Below are positions 14,531 through 21,271 of a stretch of DNA of 25,189 nt, piece by piece. Location: assembly GCA_023397245.1 (NCBI GenBank), contig JAEWUH010000150.1:1-25189 (forward strand), in the 5' to 3' direction. Origin of the DNA: Bacillota bacterium (GTDB lineage: Bacteria > Bacillota > Clostridia > Oscillospirales > Acutalibacteraceae). Both the position numbers and the translations under genes were made by a program. The notes under the pieces are model-generated. The model searched no databases, was not told the origin of the DNA, and was given only the letters and a program-made list of their open reading frames with translations. Position 1 is the first letter of the stretch, and each line of letters opens with the position of its first letter.

Positions 14531-15771
14531 AAACTTTCCTCCTTAGGGATATATAATCTTATCGTCTTCGGTTTTTCAACCATAGCATTTACAATTTTAG
14601 ATAATGTACTCAATGGTACTGTTGAAGAGTTGTCCTTTAAACTAATTAATATATCCTTTTCGATCTTATACCAAGATGTAGTTGCCTTATTATCAATATA
14701 ATAATCAATTCCCCGATTCGTGCATTCTTGCTTTTTTTCTTCTAACTTTTGAATATCTTCCTTAGTCGGAGGTTCATTGGATTCTACAATGCAATGATAG
14801 GGCGTTCTATTTAAAATAATTTTACCGTGACTTCCTCCCATGCCTGATTTTAAAGCCCCATACATTTTCCAATCATCAAACTCAATATATTGGTCCAAGT
14901 GATCTGGAGAAGGATATGTATCACCTGGTAACTTTAATTCATGAAGAATTGCTTTTATTGCTTGACCAACATGATAGTCAAAAATCCTTCTTGTTTTATG
15001 AAAATATACTTGAGAGAACATTTGATACCTAGCTATTACTAAACTCTCGGCAATATGCCAACCGCTACGTTCAATAGCCATACTTAATGCCTCAGAATCG
15101 TAATGTCTTCCTATTGTTATACAATTAATCAGACGGCTCTTATCATATAAGCCATAACTTACACCCAAGTGTATGGAATCACGTAATAAATAGTCCGATC
15201 TGTCCGCATCAAGCTGGCCTGATATTAAATCCTTCCAAATTGCGTTTTTTGTTATTTTTACACTCTCGTCGCCCAATAAAATTGTTACATCACTTGTTTT
15301 TAGCCCGTAATTCTGGCTAATAGGATGATTTTCTATGATTTCACCAAAATACTTTTTTATTATTGCAATACTATAATCCTCATGACTATACCTTTTTTCA
15401 GATTCTGATATTAACGGCATGGTCATTTCTCCAGCATGGGAAAAGGGAGAGTGACCTACATCGTGTAATAGTGCCGCCAATCTTATGATTTTTCTTGCTC
15501 TTCCCAAACCCGCTTCATCAAATTTTAATTCAGAGCAAAGGATATCATGCGCTTGCTTTTTAGAAATAATACTATCAAACATTTCTGTGGCCATTTGCAT
15601 AACCCCAAGAGAATGTTCAAATCTTGTATGATTTGCACCTGGATAAACCATGTCAGTCAGCGAAAGCTGTTTTATTCTCCGTAATCTTTGAAATACCGGA
15701 TGGTTTATAATTTCTACTTCCTGTTCGTCCAATTGTATAAACCCATGTACTACATCACGAATTTCAGCCAT
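14527..15771 (-). CDS. HD-domain nucleotide phosphohydrolase (dNTPase/SAMHD1-like, YwfO-type)
   Basis: A 414-residue protein with a full HD active site: HTRFEHSLG (residues 48-56, H53), LLHDVGHSPFSH (101-112, H103 and D104) and SGQLDADRSDYLLRDS (184-199, D188). This set is typical of dNTP triphosphohydrolases of the SAMHD1/YwfO group, which hydrolyse dNTPs to nucleoside plus triphosphate. The N-terminal IRDVVHGFIQL is the family's normal beginning, so ATG 15771 is preferred; a TTG at 15786 has its only ribosome-like sequence too close. The promoter is at 15821-15849. Base composition is sharply AT-rich compared with flanking genes, which suggests transfer. Housekeeping nucleotide control and phage-defence dNTP depletion are both possible. 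Confidence 0.83.
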   Translation of the reverse strand: MAEIRDVVHGFIQLDEQEVEIINHPVFQRLRRIKQLSLTDMVYPGANHTRFEHSLGVMQMATEMFDSIISKKQAHDILCSELKFDEAGLGRARKIIRLAALLHDVGHSPFSHAGEMTMPLISESEKRYSHEDYSIAIIKKYFGEIIENHPISQNYGLKTSDVTILLGDESVKITKNAIWKDLISGQLDADRSDYLLRDSIHLGVSYGLYDKSRLINCITIGRHYDSEALSMAIERSGWHIAESLVIARYQMFSQVYFHKTRRIFDYHVGQAIKAILHELKLPGDTYPSPDHLDQYIEFDDWKMYGALKSGMGGSHGKIILNRTPYHCIVESNEPPTKEDIQKLEEKKQECTNRGIDYYIDNKATTSWYKIEKDILISLKDNSSTVPLSTLSKIVNAMVEKPKTIRLYIPKEESL

Positions 15772-15820
15772 AGAATTCACATCCAAGCTCTTAAATATTA
15801 TAAAGATTAATAATGGAATT

Positions 15821-15849
15821 ATTATTGCATAATAATATTATTAAGTCAA
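15821..15849 (-). promoter_or_regulatory. Promoter of the HD operon with overlapping palindromes
   Basis: On the minus strand TTGACT (complement of 15844-15849), 17-bp spacer, AATAAT (complement of 15821-15826). The perfect palindrome AATAATATTATT (15831-15842) fills the spacer and ATTATT-GCAT-AATAAT (15821-15836) covers the -10. That is the arrangement of an autoregulated operator. Confidence 0.65.
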
Positions 15850-16392
15850 TGTCTTGGTTTGATTAACTTTTCTACAGTAGTCCAATAGCTCTACTTTACT
15901 TGAACACCGAAAATCTCTCCAGAGTTACTTATTATTAATATAAATTTTCCCATAACATTTGAATTCACTGTAACATCCTTTTATTTTTTGCTTTTTGGCG
16001 TCTTCTCTGAGAAAAATCAATCCGTCTGTCAGGAAACGACAAAGTACCTTTTTACATTTCGCTATGAACAAAAGCCACAATCTCGGAGCGCTCCGGCAAT
16101 GGCCGGAATGGCGCCCTTTTTTGATGCGGTAAGGCTGCCGGTCTCGTTGGCAAATTCCATTATGGAAATCCACTTTTCCCATTTCATTGCGATCAGTTTA
16201 TGCAGGTGTTTCTTCAGGCGTCTCCCGCGCCGGTGGTATCCACTAAAAAACGGAACCTATCCCACAATGTTTCGATAGGTTCCGTTTTTCGGGTATTCCA
16301 TTTAGACGACCGCGTTTCCCCGTAACCTCAAAATTACGTACTTTAATAGATTTCAGATTGGAGAATCGCTCTTTTTTAATGTCCGGCCAGTT
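15850..16392. other. Intergenic stretch right of the island, with a GC-rich remnant and a terminator
   Basis: No convincing gene. Composition switches from AT-rich to GC-rich at about 16080. There are small palindromes such as GGAGCGCTCC (16086-16095) and CCGG-CAATGG-CCGG. Overlapping short frames on both strands (15925-16182 minus, 15988-16278 plus) lack ribosome sites and look spurious. The only clear signal is the terminator at 16246-16289. Confidence 0.7.
16246..16289. terminator. Terminator of the large catabolic operon
   Basis: AAAAACGGAACCTATC (16246-16261) pairs perfectly over 16 bp with GATAGGTTCCGTTTTT (16274-16289). T-runs follow on both strands. It lies 104 bases after the KDG kinase stop codon. 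Confidence 0.92.
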
Positions 16393-17337
16393 TTACTGCA
16401 CCTTAGTGAGTTCCTGATTCAGCTTTACACGGTCCGGCAGGCCCTCGTTATCACCGGGCACAGTCAGCTGCAGAGCGCCGATTACGTTGCCGCGCATCAC
16501 AGCATCTTTCAGGGAAAGTCCCTCTATGCGCCCGCTGATTACTCCTACGGCGAAACCGTCCCCAGCCCCTACCGTATCGACGATTTTTTCAATGGGGAAA
16601 GGCGGAACCTGCGTATGGATTTCAGCGTTTTTCACATATGCGCCCTTCGGGCCCAATTTGATTACAACATCCTTTACCCCTTTGGACAGATAATAATCCG
16701 CTATTGCTTCCGGCTTGCCAAACCCGGTAAGGATTTTTCCTTCCGATATGCCCGGCATCACCATATCGCAGCGGCAGGCGAAATCATTCAGAGTCTTTGC
16801 CATAACCGTCTCATTTTTCCATAGACTCGGCCTCAGATTCGGGTCAAAAGAAATATAGATATGGTTCTCTCTTGCGCGCTCTATGAGCCGGAGAGTGGCT
16901 GCACGGCAGCTTTCGCTGAGTGCACAGGGAATACCGGTGATGTGTACATGGCTGACGCCATCGAAAGGAACGTTGTCAATATCTTCCGGAGTAATATTGG
17001 AAGCAGCCGTGTTCTTGCGAAAATAGGCTGTTTCCGGGTCCCCGGTCTTTACTCTATTTTTCAGCATAAACCCCGTGGAATGCTCCGCATCAAAACTGAT
17101 GCCCGAAAGATCCATACCTTCTTTTTTCAGGCTTTCGTATATATAAGCGCCGAACGGATCCTTGCCGCCGAGTTTTGTAACATAAACCGGCGTATGTCCC
17201 AGCCGGTTCAAGCCGATACACACATTCAGTTCCGCACCGGCCAGCGCCTTTTTAAATGTTGCCGCATCGTTCAGTGAACCGTAATCCTGCGCAATAAACA
17301 AGGCCATCGGCTCGCCGAACAGTATTACTTTTGCCAT
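16393..17337 (-). CDS. kdgK: 2-keto-3-deoxygluconate kinase (PfkB/ribokinase family)
   Basis: A 314-residue PfkB-family sugar kinase. The C-terminal signature DTVGAGDGFA (254-263) contains the catalytic Asp260 and the anion-hole glycines, and FDPNLRPSLW (164-173) is the pattern of KdgK-type enzymes. The N-terminal GEPMALFIA and AGAELNVCIGLNRLG match the substrate lid region of KDG kinases. The enzyme would phosphorylate 2-keto-3-deoxygluconate to KDPG with ATP. The KDPG aldolase gene directly before it (24 bases) makes this assignment much stronger than ribokinase or fructokinase. It is the last gene of the operon. An AGGAGG-type site precedes the ATG. Confidence 0.88.
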   Translation of the reverse strand: MAKVILFGEPMALFIAQDYGSLNDAATFKKALAGAELNVCIGLNRLGHTPVYVTKLGGKDPFGAYIYESLKKEGMDLSGISFDAEHSTGFMLKNRVKTGDPETAYFRKNTAASNITPEDIDNVPFDGVSHVHITGIPCALSESCRAATLRLIERARENHIYISFDPNLRPSLWKNETVMAKTLNDFACRCDMVMPGISEGKILTGFGKPEAIADYYLSKGVKDVVIKLGPKGAYVKNAEIHTQVPPFPIEKIVDTVGAGDGFAVGVISGRIEGLSLKDAVMRGNVIGALQLTVPGDNEGLPDRVKLNQELTKVQ

Positions 17338-17361
17338 TTGCAGATCCTCCTTTAAATGCCT

Positions 17362-18330
17362 TTATTGCCTTTGACGAAGGTGAAGCGCAAACCCGCCGAA
17401 CTCCTCCTGCAAATAAAGGGCCATCGTTTTCCCGTTTGCCGTAACGCGGCTGTCTTCGCGGAATTTTACTCCCATGCGGCCGAGATGGTATTCCGCCCAG
17501 GAAACACGGTTTGTATCAATTGCAATGTGACCTTTCGCACCCAGCCCCATGAAATTGTTCACCTCAAAACCGGTCCCGACAAAGTTGGAAAGCTCACCCT
17601 CTCTGACCGGGAATCCGAATATTCCGGAAAGAGCATAGGAAATCCTGCGGCCTTCTTCTTTGCTGCCGGTATTGATACCAACATGAACCACTTCAAATCC
17701 AAGCAGTTTTTTTACGGATTCCTGTACGGTCTGTGTAATTCCCTGCCAGTTTTCGGATTTGATATCGGAACTGCCGCACAGCCATCCGCCGCCGATTGCC
17801 CCAACGCATCCGCATCCGACATAGTCGGAGAGATGATCAAGGCTGATTCCGCCAGTGGGAATAAACTTCACCTGACTGAACGGAGCGGCCAGGTTCGCAC
17901 ACGCCCGCGCGCCTCCGCTTATTTCCGCCGGGAAAAACTTTATCATCTTAATTCCGGCATTGACGGCTGCCTGAACTTCCGTTGCGGTCACGCAGCCCGG
18001 AATAACCGGAACGTGTTTCTGCCCGCACCAGGAAACCAGTTCCGCGTTGAATCCCGGTGAAACGATATAGTCTGCGCCGGCTTTCACTGCTTTTTCCGCC
18101 TGTTCCGTATTGAGCACGGTACCGGCGCCTACCAGGAAATCGGGGCGCTGCTTTTTCATCCGGGAAATGCCCTCCAGCGCACAGTCCGTACGCAGAGTAA
18201 TTTCTGCCGTATCCACTCCACCCTTTTGAAGAGCCTCCATCAGGGGAACGGCATGTTCGGCGGTATCCAGCACGGTTACCGGGACAAGGCCGATATCGCC
18301 TAATTTCTTCAGCACGGATGCCTCATTCAT
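17362..18330 (-). CDS. KDPG/KHG aldolase fused to a VOC (glyoxalase-like) C-terminal domain
   Basis: A 322-residue protein. Residues 1-210 are a class I KDPG/4-hydroxy-2-oxoglutarate aldolase: Glu43 in EITLRT is the general base, GAGTVL (68-73) binds substrate, and Lys131 in MIKFFPAE forms the Schiff base. PTGGIS (158-163) completes the phosphate site. It splits KDPG into pyruvate and glyceraldehyde 3-phosphate. Residues 211-322 (FEVVHVGIN... and GHIAIDTNRVSWAEYHLGRMGV) look like a VOC domain of unknown use. A stand-alone aldolase has only about 210 residues. ATG 18330 is preferred over GTG 18339, since GGAG is well spaced only for the ATG. It overlaps the upstream stop codon by eight bases, so translation is coupled. 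Confidence 0.88.
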   Translation of the reverse strand: MNEASVLKKLGDIGLVPVTVLDTAEHAVPLMEALQKGGVDTAEITLRTDCALEGISRMKKQRPDFLVGAGTVLNTEQAEKAVKAGADYIVSPGFNAELVSWCGQKHVPVIPGCVTATEVQAAVNAGIKMIKFFPAEISGGARACANLAAPFSQVKFIPTGGISLDHLSDYVGCGCVGAIGGGWLCGSSDIKSENWQGITQTVQESVKKLLGFEVVHVGINTGSKEEGRRISYALSGIFGFPVREGELSNFVGTGFEVNNFMGLGAKGHIAIDTNRVSWAEYHLGRMGVKFREDSRVTANGKTMALYLQEEFGGFALHLRQRQ

Positions 18331-19390
18331 TGCATTCACTCCAGTCTAATTTCAGCCCGGTATCCTTTTCAAGCTGTTCCAGACTATCCGCTACATCTTC
18401 AGGCAGATAGACGCCTTTTTTGATTCCGTCGTCATATTTTTCCCATTCCATCTCTCCCGGTACAAGCAAACGCGAGGTGCCCACAGCCTTCGGAGAATTC
18501 TTAAGGTATTCGATATAGTCTTCCGCTCTGTCTTCAAAATCACCGTCCGGTGTAATCGCATTGATATCAATTGCTATAAAGGCATGGCACACCTGATTTT
18601 TTTCAGGCAGACAAAAGCACCAGCTTTTCACGTCGCGGCAGATGTTTCCACCGGAAATCAATGCCGTAAGCGCCTCAACCAGCATAGACAGCCCATAACC
18701 CTTATGGGCGCCAACCGGCTGGAGAGCGCCGCCGTTCTGATAATACTGCGGATCGGTCGTCGGCTTGCCGTCAGGGTCTACCATCCATGTATCCGGAATA
18801 GATTGGTGATACATTTTGGCCTTATTGATTTTAAGCGCGGCGGTCGTAGAAAGCGCAATATCCAGAATAACCGGTTTTCCGTTCTTTCTCGGGAACGCAA
18901 ATGCGGTGGGGTTATTGCCCAGCGTCATTCCCTTGCCGCCCGGGACCGCCATATTGGGGTCTGTGTTGCTCATTGCAATTCCCAGCAGCCCGTTTTGAGC
19001 GGCATAATTTGCATAGTAAGCGCCGGCGCCGAAATGGCAGCTGTTTTTTACGGTAACGTAACCGATTCCGTTCTTTTTTGCGAGCTCGATGGCTTTCTCC
19101 ATTGCCTTACGGCCAACGACCATTCCCATGCCGTCCTTTGCGTCCATGACGGCGTAGGAACCGCCCTCGCGGATAAATTCCGGTTTGGCCTTTGCGTTCA
19201 GTGCGCCCACCTTGATTTTTTCGATGTACATGCGCAGATTCTTAGTCCCGTGGGAGTGAATCCCGAATGCGTCCGTCATTGACAGGACTTCACCGGTGAT
19301 TGCTGCATCTTTTTCATCCATTCCATACTTCAGCAGCGCCTGCTTACAGAATTCTTCCAGCTTTTTTAACGGTACTCTTTTACTCGACAT
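18323..19390 (-). CDS. Ldh2-family malate/L-lactate-type NAD(P)-dependent dehydrogenase
   Basis: A 355-residue enzyme of the Ldh_2 (malate/L-lactate/ureidoglycolate/sugar acid dehydrogenase) family. This family uses a fold unrelated to classical lactate dehydrogenase. Visible motifs are DAFGIHSHG (40-48, with the conserved His pair), KNSCHFGAGAYY (near 114-125, catalytic His), SNTDPNMAVPGGKG and GAHKGYGLSMLVEAL near the C-terminal third. ATG 19390 (MSSKRV) is chosen for its AAAGGA site; an upstream in-frame start at 19411 is less well placed. Relatives in uronate and sugar-acid operons (for example YjmC) oxidise or reduce 2-keto/2-hydroxy acids. Here it sits between an SDR and KDPG aldolase. 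Actual substrate unknown. Confidence 0.88.
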   Translation of the reverse strand: MSSKRVPLKKLEEFCKQALLKYGMDEKDAAITGEVLSMTDAFGIHSHGTKNLRMYIEKIKVGALNAKAKPEFIREGGSYAVMDAKDGMGMVVGRKAMEKAIELAKKNGIGYVTVKNSCHFGAGAYYANYAAQNGLLGIAMSNTDPNMAVPGGKGMTLGNNPTAFAFPRKNGKPVILDIALSTTAALKINKAKMYHQSIPDTWMVDPDGKPTTDPQYYQNGGALQPVGAHKGYGLSMLVEALTALISGGNICRDVKSWCFCLPEKNQVCHAFIAIDINAITPDGDFEDRAEDYIEYLKNSPKAVGTSRLLVPGEMEWEKYDDGIKKGVYLPEDVADSLEQLEKDTGLKLDWSECNE

Positions 19391-19484
19391 TACATTCAAT
19401 CCTTTCAACACTACGTAATAATTTTATACAGTCTTTTTTATTTCATCTGCACGGCTGAGAAGCAGTTTTTTCAGAAAATGGGAC

Positions 19485-20303
19485 TTATACACCGGAGAAT
19501 GCGGAAAATCCTCCGTCAATCGGCAATACGATGCCGGTAACAAACGACGCTGCCTCGGAACACAGGTATACGACAGCCCCGCACAGCTCGCTTGGGTCAC
19601 CATATCTTGCCATCGGCGTATTCCGCAGGATATCCGCTCCCCTTGCGGTTGAAGACCCGTCATCCTTATTCGTCAGCAAAAACCGGTTCTGCTGGGTGAG
19701 AAGGAAACCGGGTGCAATCGCATTAACACGAATGGCAGGAGAATACTCCTGGCTCATATGTACAGCCAGCCATTTCGTAAAGTTTGAAATTCCCGCTTTT
19801 GCCGCACTGTACGCAACCGTCCTTGTAAGAGGCGTAAGCGCTGCCATGGAAGAAATGTTTACGATACAGCCGCTTTTCCTGTCCGCCATATATCTGCCGA
19901 AAATCTGGCTTGGCATAATCGTACCCAACAGGTTCAGATTGAAAACCCACTGCAGTGCGTCCTGCGGAATATCAAAGAAGCTCATCTGCTCGCCCGTGGT
20001 TGCCTGGGCTTTATTGCCTCCTGCGCCATTCAGAAGGATATCGATGTGCCCCCACTTTTCAATAACCGCTTTTGCGGCTTTTTCGATGCTTTCCTTATTA
20101 AGGACATCCACGCCCAGACCGATGGCTTCACCGCCATCCTTGTTCAGCGAATCGGCAAGCTGCACCGCTTTTTCTTCAAACAGATCCAGCACGGCTATCT
20201 TTGCTCCCGCCTGCATCAGTGCTGTTGAAATTTCCGAGCACAGAACACCCGCGCCTCCGGTCACAACCGCCACTTTATTTTTTAAGCTAAAATCCAGTTT
20301 CAT
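19485..20303 (-). CDS. SDR-family oxidoreductase, fructuronate-reductase/gluconate-5-dehydrogenase-like
   Basis: A 272-residue classical short-chain dehydrogenase. The nucleotide site VTGGAGVLCSE (14-24) belongs to the TGGxGVL variant seen in UxuB/YjmF-type enzymes; the last glycine of the usual pattern is Cys here. The catalytic set is Ser151/Ser152, Tyr165 and Lys169 (AYSAAKAG), with a NxxNLLG-type motif before it and the tail VTGIVLPIDGGF. ATG 20303 is chosen because AAGGAG lies 8 bases before MKLDFSL. The family and the neighbours (Ldh2, KDPG aldolase, KDG kinase) suggest interconversion of a keto-uronate or keto-gluconate with its aldonate. That substrate is inference. Confidence 0.88.
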   Translation of the reverse strand: MKLDFSLKNKVAVVTGGAGVLCSEISTALMQAGAKIAVLDLFEEKAVQLADSLNKDGGEAIGLGVDVLNKESIEKAAKAVIEKWGHIDILLNGAGGNKAQATTGEQMSFFDIPQDALQWVFNLNLLGTIMPSQIFGRYMADRKSGCIVNISSMAALTPLTRTVAYSAAKAGISNFTKWLAVHMSQEYSPAIRVNAIAPGFLLTQQNRFLLTNKDDGSSTARGADILRNTPMARYGDPSELCGAVVYLCSEAASFVTGIVLPIDGGFSAFSGV

Positions 20304-20342
20304 TTTTTTATCTCCTTTCAGGCTGTTAAAAGCTTTCAAAGC

Positions 20343-21257
20343 TCAAAACGCCATTCCTTTCAATAGTCCCAGACCCAGCAGTATAAGGTACAAAGCGAAA
20401 AACATTGCCGTAGACAAAATCATATCGGCAACCGCAAAATCCGTATCCTTATGAAACATCTGCGACCAAACCACCGCCATAACCGGAAGCGGAGTCGCGA
20501 AGCTAAGCGCCGCCATCACGGCATACCCCTTCCGCATCCCGATTTCAATCGCGGCAAAATACACAGCCGCGGGTAGAACAGATACCCGGAACAGGGACAT
20601 TGCCACGCTTTCCCCGGAAATCTTCAGCCGTCCGCTTCCAATTTTCGCCGCCATTACGCTTCCAAGATACAAAAACGCAAGCGGAGACACCGCGTTGGAA
20701 AGGACGATAAGCATTTCGTTAAGGAATCCGGGGATTTTAATATTGAATACGGATAAGATCAGTCCGGCCACCAGCATTACAGTGACCGGAGAAAGCAGCT
20801 TCTTTAATCCTTCCAAGCCTTTTTTTACTCCGGCAAACTCGGCATAATACAGGGTCCAGATAAGCACATCCTGCACGGAAGAAATCACCACGCAGCAGGA
20901 TACCGCCCTGTATCCCCACACCGCTGCGGCGATGGGAAGCAACACGTATGCCACGTTTCCTACCGAAGCCTGAAAATGGAGCAGCACCCTCTGTTCTCCA
21001 TTTTGAGACCGGTGAAGAACCGCGCCCGACAGAATACATACGGCTAGGGATGTCACAGCCGTCAAGACCGCAAGCATTCCGATGTCCTTCCCCACCTGAC
21101 TGAGTTTCAGGTTTCCAATCACAGATACCGTAAGCGAGGGATAAAAAAAAGTAAAAAGAATCTTCGGTATGCTTTCCGTTTCCTCTTGCGTAATCAGGCG
21201 CAGTTTTCTTGCGGCAAAACCGGCTGCAAACAGGATTGCCAGAGCATACAGATTCAT
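20343..21257 (-). CDS. AEC-family (auxin efflux carrier-like) membrane transporter
   Basis: A 304-residue integral membrane protein with about ten hydrophobic segments. It begins MNLYALAILFAAGFAARKL, then has PKILFTFFYPSLTVSVIG, the usual first-half pattern of AEC/Mem_trans carriers (often annotated malonate or malate carriers). A matching second half has the pattern PLAFLYLGSVMA and later FATPLPVMAVVWSQMF. Helices are broken by conserved prolines and polar residues as in the bile-acid/AEC fold. It follows the large fusion gene by 14 bases and precedes the SDR gene by 39. It is the only transporter of the operon visible here. It probably moves an organic or sugar acid anion; direction is unknown. 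Confidence 0.88.
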   Translation of the reverse strand: MNLYALAILFAAGFAARKLRLITQEETESIPKILFTFFYPSLTVSVIGNLKLSQVGKDIGMLAVLTAVTSLAVCILSGAVLHRSQNGEQRVLLHFQASVGNVAYVLLPIAAAVWGYRAVSCCVVISSVQDVLIWTLYYAEFAGVKKGLEGLKKLLSPVTVMLVAGLILSVFNIKIPGFLNEMLIVLSNAVSPLAFLYLGSVMAAKIGSGRLKISGESVAMSLFRVSVLPAAVYFAAIEIGMRKGYAVMAALSFATPLPVMAVVWSQMFHKDTDFAVADMILSTAMFFALYLILLGLGLLKGMAF

Positions 21258-21271
21258 TTGATTTCTATCCC

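Noticed and set aside
15925..16278. Overlapping short frames on both strands (85 and 96 codons)
   Set aside because: No ribosome sites, mutually overlapping, rich in Arg/Cys/Phe as expected from noncoding sequence, and one runs into the terminator.
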